Source: a virus
Virus record (IMG/VR): IMGVR_UViG_3300032213_000983
Coordinates: 1 to 32,248 of that record
Length of the DNA: 32,248 bases
Reading direction: 5' to 3' (one strand)
Shown here: positions 23,558 to 30,761 of the stretch, in pieces
How the letters are laid out: every line of letters begins with the position of its first letter
Position numbering within the stretch: the first letter of the stretch is position 1
The notes under the pieces: generated by a model
What the model saw: the letters and a program-made list of their open reading frames with translations, nothing else
What the model was told of the DNA's origin: nothing
Databases searched by the model: none
Position numbers and translations under genes: made by a program

Positions 23558-24409
23558 TTAGTCGAGCAAGAAAAACGTCTCGCTATCTACGCGCATACCA
23601 ACACCAGCGACGAACGCCTTGTCTTCCATGAGCTTCAGCATACCCAAGTTGGCGCGCTGCTTCTCAGTCAGCTGATCGAAGGTAACAACACTAGACGGTT
23701 TGTCATGGCGTTGCATCACCATCCGATCACCGTGCATGAACAAGGTGACGGCCCCGTCGCTCGTCAGTGAATGATACGCCTTGGAAACTGCCTCGTGCTG
23801 CTCACGCAGTTCTCGCAGGTCGATATGATCGCAGCCAGTGGTGTACGACTTGAGTGTATCCCAATTGTCCTCGATGTATGTAGCTAGGGCTTTCATCGCC
23901 TTCTGCTTGGAGGATGAGTATGTGAAGCTAGTGTTGCTGTACACATTGTTAAGAACACCAGTGATTTTCTTGGCTGCATCCACGGCCAGCTCGTCGAGTG
24001 ACTTGACGCCGAACGAGTCCAGTACCTTCTTAGTGGCAACGGCCACCTTGGTGCTGAAGCTACCATGACCGCGCTGCTTGGCTGCCTCAACACGGTGGTT
24101 GTTCAGGCAGTAGCGGTCCTCACCCGTGCGCCAGTGGCGCTCGGTCCACACACGGCCAAGCTGCTCGTCGCCATCATACACGTCGAAGTTACGTAGCTCT
24201 TGTCTCTCGTTATCGTAGACGCGCTCGGTGCTCTTGAACCGCCATGTTGGGCGCTTCACCCGCAAGGCGTCAATGAACCGGGCCATGGTAGGATGCACAA
24301 CGGCGGTGCCTTCCTTGCCATAGCTTACCCAGTTTTTGTTGAACTCCAGCACCACGCTGGTGCCACCCATCGGGTAGAAGTACTCGTTCTTGATGTCGTC
24401 GATAAACAT
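23558..24409 (-). CDS. 283-residue unknown phage protein
   Basis: Not recognised. A mixed alpha/beta N-terminal part ('MGGTSVVLEFNKNWVSYG', then 'WRFKSTERVYDN') is followed by a strand pair containing 'GRVWTERHWRTGEDRYCLNNHRVEA'. From about residue 115 it is mostly helical ('GSFSTKVAVATKKVLDSF', 'RELREQHEAVSKAYHSL'). No catalytic motif seen. Last gene before the candidate promoter gap, with an AGGAGCAAGCAC leader. It follows the MoxR/VWA trio and two small genes, so it may belong to that functional group. Confidence 0.75.
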   Translation of the reverse strand: MFIDDIKNEYFYPMGGTSVVLEFNKNWVSYGKEGTAVVHPTMARFIDALRVKRPTWRFKSTERVYDNERQELRNFDVYDGDEQLGRVWTERHWRTGEDRYCLNNHRVEAAKQRGHGSFSTKVAVATKKVLDSFGVKSLDELAVDAAKKITGVLNNVYSNTSFTYSSSKQKAMKALATYIEDNWDTLKSYTTGCDHIDLRELREQHEAVSKAYHSLTSDGAVTLFMHGDRMVMQRHDKPSSVVTFDQLTEKQRANLGMLKLMEDKAFVAGVGMRVDSETFFLLD

Positions 24410-24420
24410 GTGCTTGCTCC

Positions 24421-24615
24421 TCAGTTGCTATCCCAGTGGTGGTATCCAACGGCGCGTCCCGTATCGTAAGCGTCCTCGCGCTCCTCATCGGCGCGCTCCA
24501 CCAGCACCATGGCGAGGTCTCGCCAGTCGGTATCGGTGTCGGTGCCGTACTTCACCCAGCGCTTCAGCCCCGCCCAGTCGAGGGTGCTGAAGTAGGCGTA
24601 GTCTTTCTTACCCAT
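24421..24615 (-). CDS. 64-residue unknown protein
   Basis: Starts at ATG 24615 with an AAGGAGCAGACCA leader; the ATG overlaps the upstream stop (ATGGGTAA, 8 nt). An aromatic N-terminus ('DYAYFSTLDWAGLKRWVKY') is followed by an acidic helix ('MVLVERADEEREDAYDTG') and a 'GYHHW' end. No membrane segment and no known motif. Confidence 0.65.
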   Translation of the reverse strand: MGKKDYAYFSTLDWAGLKRWVKYGTDTDTDWRDLAMVLVERADEEREDAYDTGRAVGYHHWDSN

Positions 24616-24811
24616 TGGTCTGCTCCTTCTTCGTTAGGCCCAGCGCGTACAGGCGCTGGCGCAGGTGACTGGGGCTGAAGCCCCACAGGCCAAGCACGTC
24701 TCGGCCATAGGCCGCGCACTCTTTGTTAAGCTCCTCCTCAAGAGCGCGCAGTTTGGACTTGCTCTCGTCGTACTCACGCAGCAGCGTGATGGCTCGATGC
24801 TCGTTGGTCAT
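24608..24811 (-). CDS. 67-residue coiled-coil-like unknown protein
   Basis: The start is ATG 24811 with GAGGAGAG about 4 nt upstream, 9 nt after the VWA gene's end. Residues about 4-32 form a charged helix ('ITLLREYDESKSKLRALEEE'). The C-terminal part 'LWGFSPSHLRQRLYALG' could be a short winged or HTH-like element, though that is weak. Confidence 0.65.
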   Translation of the reverse strand: MTNEHRAITLLREYDESKSKLRALEEELNKECAAYGRDVLGLWGFSPSHLRQRLYALGLTKKEQTNG

Positions 24812-24820
24812 GTTCTCTCC

Positions 24821-26047
24821 TCACAGGCTTACATGCAAGGTCTTGCCCGAAGGGGCTTCGGCCTTGGGGTTGTCGATGATTACCCACAGCACAGGGGCGG
24901 AGTAGTTGGTGCCCCAGTCGCCGAAGATGTGGCCGTCCGTCACCATGATGATGCAGTCGGGCTTGATCTTATGCTCGGCCATGTAGACGGGGACGCACTC
25001 GGCGCTCGTGCCGCCGCCACCCTTGGGTCGCACCTTGGACAGCAGGCTATCGTAGTCACCTTGGGTGAAGCTATCGTGGCCAGCTACTTGCGTATCCCAA
25101 TACAGCACGTCCAGCTTGTCGGGCTTGGTAGTGTTGGCAATCTCAACCACCTCGGTGAAGATGCGGCTGATGGGTGACGGGTTGCCTGACCACATCGAGC
25201 CGGACAAGTCTGCACCTACGACAGCATGGCCAAGCGCCTCGCCGTGCATCGAAGGCAGATACACATCCATACCCACGAAGCGACGGTTGAGCCTGCGCCA
25301 TGTAGCCTCGTCCTTGGCAGCACAGTGGCTGCTGAAGAACTCCCGCAAGGCAGCGCGCCAGTCAACGGCAGGACGCAGCAACTCACCTACCTCGGCAGGC
25401 ATGTCACCCTTGCCCGCACCACACCGCTTGGCCTCGGCCTCACCACGCCGCAGGGCATGGTCAATCTCCTTGTCCAGCGCGTCACGGTCTGCCTTGTCCA
25501 TCTCCTTGGCATCGTCCCAGCCATGCTCGTCGAAGCTCGGTTGGCCTGCGCCTTGCTCACCGGGCTTGCCCGGTTGGCCGTCGGGCTCCTGCTCCTGCTC
25601 CTTCTTCAGTATGTCGAAGATTTGCTTGGCGCTCATGCCGTCGAACCGCTCATCATACAGCCCCATGCGGGTGCCATCTGGGTTGCGCGGAAACTTGCAC
25701 ACGGTCTCGCCGGGGTCGGCCTTCACGATGATGCGGTTAACCACGTAGTCACAAGCGATGTTGGCAAGCTGGGGGTCAGCCTCAAACAGCTTGCGCCATG
25801 TGGTCAGGTGCCGAAGCCCCTTGTGGACAGCCTCGTGCAGACACACGAAGGACAGCTCAGAGACTGACAGCTTCTCGACGAAGGCAGTGCCGTACACCTC
25901 ATCTCTTCCGTTGGTATATGCCGATGAGGTCTTGTCACACAGGCTCGTCTTGCCCACCGACATGAGTCCAGCCCACAGGCGCAGGCCCGGTAGCTGCGAC
26001 CGCATCACGTCGATCTTGGCCTTCTTCAGTTTGCGTTCTGGTTGCAT
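24821..26047 (-). CDS. Metallopeptidase-like / VWA-like domain protein (MoxR partner)
   Basis: A 408-residue protein. The N-terminal domain has H71-E-A-V-H75 ('LHEAVHKGL'), a zinc-metallopeptidase HExxH site. A Gln/Glu/Pro/Gly-rich linker covers about 150-185. The C-terminal VWA-like domain has a MIDAS D-x-S-x-S ('GADLSGSMWSG', about 277-287) and 'CIIMVTDGHIFGDW'. This is the layout of DUF2201/VWA-like proteins. With the AAA+ MoxR-type ATPase two genes upstream it probably forms a chaperone or metal-insertase-like complex, as CobS/CobT-type and MoxR/VWA pairs do. What it acts on in a phage is unknown. Confidence 0.85.
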   Translation of the reverse strand: MQPERKLKKAKIDVMRSQLPGLRLWAGLMSVGKTSLCDKTSSAYTNGRDEVYGTAFVEKLSVSELSFVCLHEAVHKGLRHLTTWRKLFEADPQLANIACDYVVNRIIVKADPGETVCKFPRNPDGTRMGLYDERFDGMSAKQIFDILKKEQEQEPDGQPGKPGEQGAGQPSFDEHGWDDAKEMDKADRDALDKEIDHALRRGEAEAKRCGAGKGDMPAEVGELLRPAVDWRAALREFFSSHCAAKDEATWRRLNRRFVGMDVYLPSMHGEALGHAVVGADLSGSMWSGNPSPISRIFTEVVEIANTTKPDKLDVLYWDTQVAGHDSFTQGDYDSLLSKVRPKGGGGTSAECVPVYMAEHKIKPDCIIMVTDGHIFGDWGTNYSAPVLWVIIDNPKAEAPSGKTLHVSL

Positions 26048-26068
26048 GGTCTTGCTCCTACGTTGTTA

Positions 26069-26929
26069 TCACCACTCATATTGCTTGAGCATGGTATTGA
26101 GCTTGTCCTTCAGGTCGGTGCGAACACCTGCGTCTTCCTTCACATCGTCGATGTCCACACCAGCGATGGCCTTCTCAAGGTCGCGCCGCGCCTGCTCCAG
26201 CTTGGGGTCCTTGGTCAGGTTCAGGTGGGTCAGCATCTTGCACAGCTCAGCGGCGTTGCCGATGAACGTATCGTGCCAGCGGGTCACCGTCCCATCCGGC
26301 GCAGCCTCGACCTTGACCAGCTTGTCGGTCATCGCACTGATCGTGGTGTGCAGCCTGTCCCATGGCTCACGCATGGCCTCGGCCAGCCGGACATCGAAGG
26401 CGTCATCGTATTGGCGACGCATCTCCGCCATCTCCTGCTGTGGTAGGTCTAAGCGAAAGTCACCCGACTCAGGCACCGGGGTAAACACCAGACGGTAGCC
26501 GAACTTGCTACGCACTTCCTCGACGGACGGGTAGTCCTCTGGATTATACAGCGCACCCAGATGCTTGGGTGCGTCGGCCAGCAGGCGTGGGTAGTCACGA
26601 AAGAACGCCTCGGCCTTGTCCGTGAAGTAGGTCTGCCGACCGTTCATCTCTGACTTGTAGTCGAAGAATAGCGAGGTGGGCAGCAGGCGCGGGCCACGGT
26701 CAGACCATGCCATCGTCAACTGGTTGTGTCGTAGGCGACAAGCCGCAGCATAGTCGGCCAGCTCCTTACGAAGTGATGAACCTGCCGTGAGGTTCTTACG
26801 GAACTGACCTGCGTCCGTGGTGGCGCTGTTGTCGTCGGTCACTTGTCGGGTCACCGTCTTGTCCACCTTGTTGCCGGTCCAGACGCTGATGTTCAACTCC
26901 ACAAGCATGGAGGATGATGCGATGCTCAT
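26069..26929 (-). CDS. Unknown helical protein of the MoxR/VWA trio
   Basis: A 286-residue protein lying between the ATPase and the VWA protein. It begins 'MSIASSSMLVELNISVWTG'. The middle holds 'TYFTDKAEAFFRDYPRLL' and 'FGYRLVFTPVPESGDFRLDLP', and the C-terminal third is helical ('KLEQARRDLEKAIAGV'). Proteins of this position and build are often annotated DUF3150 in phages; I cannot confirm that here. The leader is AGGAGCAAACCA, with a 22-bp palindrome 18 nt before the ATG. Probably a subunit or substrate of the ATPase. Confidence 0.75.
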   Translation of the reverse strand: MSIASSSMLVELNISVWTGNKVDKTVTRQVTDDNSATTDAGQFRKNLTAGSSLRKELADYAAACRLRHNQLTMAWSDRGPRLLPTSLFFDYKSEMNGRQTYFTDKAEAFFRDYPRLLADAPKHLGALYNPEDYPSVEEVRSKFGYRLVFTPVPESGDFRLDLPQQEMAEMRRQYDDAFDVRLAEAMREPWDRLHTTISAMTDKLVKVEAAPDGTVTRWHDTFIGNAAELCKMLTHLNLTKDPKLEQARRDLEKAIAGVDIDDVKEDAGVRTDLKDKLNTMLKQYEW

Positions 26930-26947
26930 TGGTTTGCTCCTAGTGTG

Positions 26948-26969
26948 TTTGCCGTAGTGCTACGGGAAA
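26948..26969. repeat. 22-bp palindrome, copy 1 (one mismatch)
   Basis: Arms TTTGCCGTAG and CTACGGGAAA around TG. It lies 18 nt before the ATG at 26929 and 1 nt after the stop of the MoxR gene. Confidence 0.85.
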
Positions 26970-26970
26970 G

Positions 26971-28047
26971 TTAGACGATGTCGGCGTTCTCAGCCGCCCA
27001 CTTGGTGAAGTCACCATTACGGAAGGCGATGGTCTGCTTGACCTTGTTACGTGCGAGGGCGGTGCAGAACACAGCCTGATGCTCGGCCTCCATGCGAGAC
27101 ACATACTTCATGATGGCCGACATGGTGTCGGCCTCCACTGCGCGCTCAAGGTTGAACAGCAGGGTGATGATTGCACCTACGGACGTAGGGATAGGTGCCG
27201 TGTCGGGTGCCTTGAGGATAAGCTCACGGCTAGGCAGCTCGTCTTGGAACGCAATGAAGTGCTGGATGTCCCGCGCCGCAGGCTCACCGAAGGTGCCGAT
27301 GAGTGCAGCCAACAGGGTGTTCTCGTTGAACTTCTCACGCTGCCACACGATGTTCGATACCCGCTCCAGTGAGCGCGGGGTCACAACTTGGCCTACCTGC
27401 ACACGCTTGGGGTTAGACACGTAGGGGTTGCTTGGGTCGAAGTCGTCATCGCGGAACGATGCCAATGCAGTGGGATTCTGTTTCACCCACGCCAGCACAA
27501 CAGGGTGGATGCCATTGGCAGCGCCCCACACCAGCCACTCTTCGACGGATGGTTGACGCACCTCCAGCACAGTGAAGCGGTTCATGGTATGAGCAAGGAA
27601 CGTATCGCCCAGCCCCTCCTCGGTCAGGTTGCAAGTGGCAATGCCCATACTGCCAGCAGGCATCAGCTTATCCGCAACGCGCTTGGGGTTCTCGAACATG
27701 GGCAGCACCATGTTCAGCATAGAGCGCGATGCCTTGGCCAACTCGTCAAACACGATAACCACGGGCTTGCCGGTGTGCAGCTTGAGCGCCTCGTTGGTGA
27801 AGAACCGCATGACGCCGGCCTCCTTGTCGGGGAACGGGATAGCCGTATCGCCCTCGGCCTTGGCCGTCATGTCGAAGTAGACGTATTCATACTCGTTACC
27901 CAGAAGCTCACGCAGCATGGGTAGGATGCTCGACTTGCCGATGCCCATGGGGCCACGCAGCATGATGTTGTTTGTTGTGCCGACCGCAGCGATCAGCTGC
28001 GCTGCCTCCTTGAGGGAGACGCGCGAACCAAAGTTGATTGAAGTCAT
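26971..28047 (-). CDS. MoxR-type AAA+ ATPase
   Basis: A 358-residue AAA+ protein. Walker A is 'GPMGIGKSS' (32-40), Walker B 'VVIVFDELAKAS' has the acidic pair near 99-100, and 'ATCNLTEEGLGDTFLAHTMNRF' near 140-160 matches the sensor/arginine-finger region of MoxR/CobS-like ATPases. It probably drives remodelling by the metallopeptidase/VWA protein encoded downstream. A sigma70-like promoter (28145-28173) and a 22-bp palindrome in the 90-nt leader suggest its own regulation. The leader AAGAGCAAACACAAC is a weaker version of the common ribosome-binding type. Confidence 0.88.
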   Translation of the reverse strand: MTSINFGSRVSLKEAAQLIAAVGTTNNIMLRGPMGIGKSSILPMLRELLGNEYEYVYFDMTAKAEGDTAIPFPDKEAGVMRFFTNEALKLHTGKPVVIVFDELAKASRSMLNMVLPMFENPKRVADKLMPAGSMGIATCNLTEEGLGDTFLAHTMNRFTVLEVRQPSVEEWLVWGAANGIHPVVLAWVKQNPTALASFRDDDFDPSNPYVSNPKRVQVGQVVTPRSLERVSNIVWQREKFNENTLLAALIGTFGEPAARDIQHFIAFQDELPSRELILKAPDTAPIPTSVGAIITLLFNLERAVEADTMSAIMKYVSRMEAEHQAVFCTALARNKVKQTIAFRNGDFTKWAAENADIV

Positions 28048-28072
28048 GTTGTGTTTGCTCTTTCGTTGCTTG

Positions 28073-28094
28073 TTTGCCGTAGTGCTACGGCAAA
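28073..28094. repeat. 22-bp palindrome, copy 2
   Basis: Perfect arms TTTGCCGTAG / CTACGGCAAA with TG centre. Lies 25 nt before the MoxR ATG, inside the predicted leader of the 28145-28173 promoter. Confidence 0.92.
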
Positions 28095-28144
28095 CTGGGT
28101 TGGTTGCTTGGTTGCGGGCGGGTTGGTTCCCGCCTCACCCTCTT

Positions 28145-28173
28145 CTTATAGCAGAGTAGGTGGACAAAGTCAA
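28145..28173 (-). promoter_or_regulatory. Sigma70-type promoter for the MoxR/VWA segment
   Basis: On the - strand TTGACT (complement of 28168-28173), 17 nt, then TATAAG (complement of 28145-28150). It lies in the 129-nt gap after the previous gene's stop. The -35 and following bases (TTGACTTTGT) are the same as in the promoter at 30288-30316. A GGCGGG/CCCGCC mini-hairpin follows in the leader (about 28118-28135). Confidence 0.7.
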
Positions 28174-28176
28174 GGT

Positions 28177-28545
28177 TCAGTCGACGGTGATGCTGACACT
28201 GATACCCACACGGTAGTGGTGATACGCAGAGCCGCCTGTGTCGAGATCGGTCCTATCTTCGCCCACACGGGCATACTCCCAGCAGGCGCAATGCGTTTCG
28301 AAATCCTCGGTATTGAACGCTGCCTCGAACCGCTCGATGGCAGCCCATACGTCCTTCACGTAGTCGAAGTCATCATACCACTTCACGTCATCATACTTGA
28401 CGGTGATGATGTCATCGTGGCTCTCGATGAAGGGGTCTGCCTCCCTCGGCCAGTTCTCCTCTACCCATAGCTTGATAGCTGGGAACATCTCTAATTTGTT
28501 GGGGTTCGCATAGAAGGCGAACGTCACATCGCTACGGTAGCCCAT
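28177..28545 (-). CDS. 122-residue unknown acidic phage protein
   Basis: Begins MGYRSDVTFAFYANP, a start I associate with a widespread small phage protein of unknown role. A helix 'MFPAIKLWVEENWP' is followed by strands ('DDIITVKYDDVKWYDDFDYV'), another helix ('IERFEAAFNTEDF') and an end strand 'HHYRVGISVSITVD'. Very acidic in the middle. The ATG shares a base with the upstream stop (TGATG), with AGAGGA upstream. No catalytic motif. Confidence 0.75.
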   Translation of the reverse strand: MGYRSDVTFAFYANPNKLEMFPAIKLWVEENWPREADPFIESHDDIITVKYDDVKWYDDFDYVKDVWAAIERFEAAFNTEDFETHCACWEYARVGEDRTDLDTGGSAYHHYRVGISVSITVD

Positions 28546-28739
28546 CAGCTTGTCCTCTTCGGGTTTAACTGCGCTAGCTCAGCGCGGTTGGTGATAACAA
28601 CGTAGTTGCTCTTGTTTAATGGTGCGCTGCACCATTTCACTGCGCGCGCAGAGAAGTCGCCACACGACAGGCAGGTGTTGTAGCCCAGCAGGGCGCGGCG
28701 TTCGGAGTATGTCTCTCCACAGGATATGCACTCAGGCAT
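28545..28739 (-). CDS. Small zinc-ribbon protein
   Basis: A 64-residue protein with two Cys pairs, C4-x2-C7 ('CISC') and C23-x2-C26 ('CLSC'), a four-cysteine zinc ribbon. A C-terminal strand follows ('SNYVVITNRAEL'). Leader GGAGCAAACCA, with an 8-nt overlap with the upstream gene. Small zinc ribbons like this often bind nucleic acid or act as adaptors; the partner is unknown. Confidence 0.75.
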   Translation of the reverse strand: MPECISCGETYSERRALLGYNTCLSCGDFSARAVKWCSAPLNKSNYVVITNRAELAQLNPKRTS

Positions 28740-28914
28740 TGGTTTGCTCCATAATAGCTTGAAACAGCTCCTCTGCGCTCATACGCTCGTAGCCCGCACG
28801 TTGGCGGAACTTCTCGTGCATACGCTCGTGCTCGACGATGAACTCCTTCTCGCGCCTTGACATGCGGTCCCACACACGTTGCGTCAGGTTCACAGGCTTG
28901 ATGACTTTACCCAT
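28732..28914 (-). CDS. 60-residue helical unknown protein
   Basis: Two basic/acidic helices ('RVWDRMSRREKEFIVEHERMH', 'SAEELFQAIMEQ') with no membrane segment. Leader AAGGAGCAAGACA. A 22-bp palindrome ends 18 nt before the ATG. No family recognised. Confidence 0.65.
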   Translation of the reverse strand: MGKVIKPVNLTQRVWDRMSRREKEFIVEHERMHEKFRQRAGYERMSAEELFQAIMEQTNA

Positions 28915-28932
28915 TGTCTTGCTCCTTCTTGG

Positions 28933-28954
28933 TTTGCCGTAGCGCTACGGCAAG
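28933..28954. repeat. 22-bp palindrome, copy 3 (one mismatch at the end)
   Basis: TTTGCCGTAG / CTACGGCAAG with CG centre. Lies 18 nt before the ATG at 28914. Confidence 0.88.
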
Positions 28955-28993
28955 CGTGCAGAGGTAGTCTGCATCTGGTTTGCGTCTGGCCTA

Positions 28994-29137
28994 TCAGACC
29001 AGACCACACTCGGTGCCGACAGGCAGGCGGTCCCAGCCAAAGTGTTTCTTGAAGAACCGCAGCGCCTCGCGTTTGTTGGGAGCCCATACGGGCGAGTAAA
29101 GCTGTCCTCTACAGGACACCCAGTATTTCCGGCTCAT
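28994..29137 (-). CDS. 47-residue basic unknown protein
   Basis: ATG 29137 is chosen because AAGGAG lies 7 nt upstream and the previous gene stops 4 nt earlier; an upstream frame to 29215 overlaps that gene and looks non-coding. Product: 'MSRKYWVSCRGQLYSPVWAP', then 'REALRFFKKHFGWDRL'. Small strand-helix layout, unknown role. Confidence 0.6.
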   Translation of the reverse strand: MSRKYWVSCRGQLYSPVWAPNKREALRFFKKHFGWDRLPVGTECGLV

Positions 29138-29141
29138 GGGT

Positions 29142-29291
29142 TTACTCCTTCTCACCAAGAAGGGCGACGATACGGTCTCGCACATCGCGGGGTTCGCGCT
29201 CCAACACATCCACAAGTGCGTGAAGCAGGGTGTTGTCCGTCCAGCCGCGCTCGTCGGCTATCGTCCAGACAGCGTTAAAAAAGCTATCCAT
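29142..29291 (-). CDS. 49-residue helical unknown protein
   Basis: ATG 29291, 2 nt after the upstream stop, is preferred to a longer frame starting at 29345. Product 'MDSFFNAVWTIADERGW', then 'LLHALVDVLEREPRDVRDRIV': two amphipathic helices. Its ribosome-binding site is weak (GTGAGC), so translation probably depends on coupling to the gene before it. Confidence 0.55.
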   Translation of the reverse strand: MDSFFNAVWTIADERGWTDNTLLHALVDVLEREPRDVRDRIVALLGEKE

Positions 29292-29293
29292 GC

Positions 29294-29575
29294 TCACTTG
29301 TCGTCTCCCATGAGCGCACCGCTCTTCACCATGTCCTTCAGCCACTGGGTAAAACCACGGCTGCGGAACAGCTCGTTCTGGTTGTGGCGCGTATCGCCCT
29401 CCCGCACAGCTTGCCTGACAAGCGCAACTGCCTCGTCGTCCGGCAGGGTGCGAAGGTGATCCATGAAGACGTCGCCATCATTTATGTGGATGGTCCATTT
29501 CTTTTCCGCGAACGCGATAGCGTCGAGCAGGCTCGGCTCCGGGGTCATGTCCGCCAGTCGTTTCCAGTTGGTCAT
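29294..29575 (-). CDS. 93-residue unknown protein
   Basis: Starts at ATG 29575 with GAAAGGACAGACACC upstream, a different leader type from the GGAGCAAAC family. Mostly helical: 'SLLDAIAFAEKKW', a short strand 'TIHINDGDVFMDHL', then 'DDEAVALVRQAV' and 'GFTQWLKDMVKSG'. Not recognised. Confidence 0.65.
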   Translation of the reverse strand: MTNWKRLADMTPEPSLLDAIAFAEKKWTIHINDGDVFMDHLRTLPDDEAVALVRQAVREGDTRHNQNELFRSRGFTQWLKDMVKSGALMGDDK

Positions 29576-29588
29576 GGTGTCTGTCCTT

Positions 29589-29885
29589 TCACGCTGCGCG
29601 GTTCATAATCATGGTGCGAAGCCATGTGCGGCTGACCTTGGCGGTCTCGCAATGCGGGTGGGTGTAACCCCGGTGGTGAGTGGTGGTGATGCTGCGCCGG
29701 TCCTCATTCTCGAACCACTCGGTGCCATCCCACAAGAACAGGGGCCAGTGGTCGCCATAAGAATAGACGACGTAGAGGGAAGGCGTTTCCCAGCGGGCAA
29801 ACAGTTGACCGTTGCTGGTCTGGAAAGCCTCGCGGGATTGAACCTTGGCGCGGGCCTTCTGGCGGATGGTGTAGTTCTTGCTCAT
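29589..29885 (-). CDS. 98-residue beta-rich unknown protein
   Basis: Starts at ATG 29885 with AAAGGACAACACA. A basic N-terminus ('MSKNYTIRQKARAKVQ') leads into aromatic strands ('LFARWETPSLYVVYSYGDHW', 'PLFLWDGTEWFENED') and a His-rich stretch ('TTTHHRGYTHPHC'), then 'SRTWLRTMIMNR'. No known motif. A 22-bp palindrome lies 18 nt upstream. Confidence 0.65.
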   Translation of the reverse strand: MSKNYTIRQKARAKVQSREAFQTSNGQLFARWETPSLYVVYSYGDHWPLFLWDGTEWFENEDRRSITTTHHRGYTHPHCETAKVSRTWLRTMIMNRAA

Positions 29886-29903
29886 TGTGTTGTCCTTTCT
29901 GTG

Positions 29904-29925
29904 TTTGCCGTAGTGCTACGGCAAA
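29904..29925. repeat. 22-bp palindrome, copy 4
   Basis: Perfect arms with TG centre. 18 nt before the ATG at 29885 and 1 nt after the stop of the gene at 29927-30196, the same context as copy 1. Confidence 0.92.
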
Positions 29926-29926
29926 G

Positions 29927-30196
29927 TTAGCTGTGGAAGCCGAAGTGGTCGTCGTGCCACACAGCGCCAATCTGATAGGCGATGGTCTGTGGCTCGGTGG
30001 TGTTGTGCCGCCAGTAGGTAGCGATGATCTCAGGGTTGCCGCAGTAGACGCCACCGATGATGCGAACCTTCGCCATGTTCAGGTTCCACTGGCTGAGATA
30101 GCCAATGGCGAAGAACAGCTCCTTGTTGCCCACGATTTCCGCGATAGCCATCATCGCGTCAGCGTCGATAGCCAGCTCTATTGTCCGGTCAGTCAT
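29927..30196 (-). CDS. 89-residue unknown protein, first gene after the control region
   Basis: ATG 30196 (leader AAAGGAAATCTTACA) is preferred to an upstream frame to 30316 that would run through the palindrome and promoter. Product 'MTDRTIELAIDADAMMAIAEIVG', then 'KELFFAIGYLSQWNLNMAKV' and 'IIGGVYCGNPEIIATYW'. Mixed helices and strands, no known motif. It is the first product of the candidate promoter at 30288-30316 and so probably an immediate-early protein. Confidence 0.65.
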   Translation of the reverse strand: MTDRTIELAIDADAMMAIAEIVGNKELFFAIGYLSQWNLNMAKVRIIGGVYCGNPEIIATYWRHNTTEPQTIAYQIGAVWHDDHFGFHS

Positions 30197-30216
30197 TGTA
30201 AGATTTCCTTTCGAGG

Positions 30217-30238
30217 TTTGCCGTAGTGCTACGGCAAA
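30217..30238. repeat. 22-bp palindrome, copy 5
   Basis: Perfect arms with TG centre, 20 nt before the ATG at 30196, within the predicted leader of the 30288-30316 promoter. Confidence 0.92.
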
Positions 30239-30287
30239 GTGTGGCGAGAAGCGCCAATGTGCAGGGCGGAGTTGCCCTGACTTGTTA

Positions 30288-30316
30288 CGTATAGCACATA
30301 AGGAGAACAAAGTCAA
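30288..30316 (-). promoter_or_regulatory. Sigma70-type early promoter
   Basis: On the - strand TTGACT (complement of 30311-30316), 17 nt, then TATACG (complement of 30288-30293). The first ten bases match the 28145-28173 promoter (TTGACTTTGT). The GTAAGA motif array begins within 5 nt upstream of the -35, a suitable place for an activator, repressor or alpha-CTD-like protein. Confidence 0.7.
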
Positions 30317-30680
30317 GCTATTGTAAGATTATTTTCTTACAATGCAGTGTAAGATTGAGAGAAACCCAAAAGTGCCGTCTTACGCACTTTCTTACGCGAA
30401 TCGGCCTATAAAACCAGCGTGTTAGCTCTGTATTGTAAGATTGAGAGGAGATTTTAAGATTTATTATATAGGGGGGGAAAAATAGGAAAAAACCTATTGA
30501 GAGGATGTGGTATCGGCGGAGAAGCCCGCGAATCCGGGTATCTTTTAAAAACTAGGAAAATGGCCTCTCAATCTTACGATACCCCTTAACCCGTTGTGGT
30601 TGCATAACTTTTTCGGCGTAAGAACCTTACAATACGTTTCTTACGTTAAGTTTTTTCTTACGATGCTTGCGGTGTAAGAT

Positions 30681-30702
30681 TTTGCCGTAGCGCTACGGCA
30701 AA
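30681..30702. repeat. 22-bp palindrome, copy 6
   Basis: Fully self-complementary over 22 bp (CG centre). No start codon follows at the usual distance, so here it stands as a free element next to a GTAAGAT motif. Confidence 0.92.
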
Positions 30703-30706
30703 CAGC

Positions 30707-30733
30707 GCCCGCCCACTCGTTCATTACTGTCAT
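30707..30733 (+). repeat. 27-nt direct repeat, copy 1
   Basis: GCCCGCCCACTCGTT followed by CATTACTGTCAT. Related to copies at 30798 (24/27) and 30862 (23/27). Confidence 0.75.
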
Positions 30734-30739
30734 AATGAG

Positions 30740-30761
30740 TTAGCCGTAGCGCTACGGCAAA
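30740..30761. repeat. 22-bp palindrome, copy 7 (one mismatch)
   Basis: TTAGCCGTAG / CTACGGCAAA with CG centre, between direct-repeat copies 1 and 2. Confidence 0.85.

Noticed and set aside
26948-30238. Reading each 22-bp palindrome as an intrinsic terminator
   Set aside because: None is followed by a T-run on either strand, and most are in leaders ahead of a gene, where termination would need a special attenuation mechanism.
29927-30316. A longer start for the 89-residue protein
   Set aside because: The extension would translate through the palindrome and the predicted promoter; the ATG at 30196 has its own ribosome-binding site.
30463-30491. TATAAT-like box on the - strand in the AT-rich tract
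   Set aside because: A perfect -10 hexamer is present but the matching -35 position reads TTTTTC, so I do not call a promoter.
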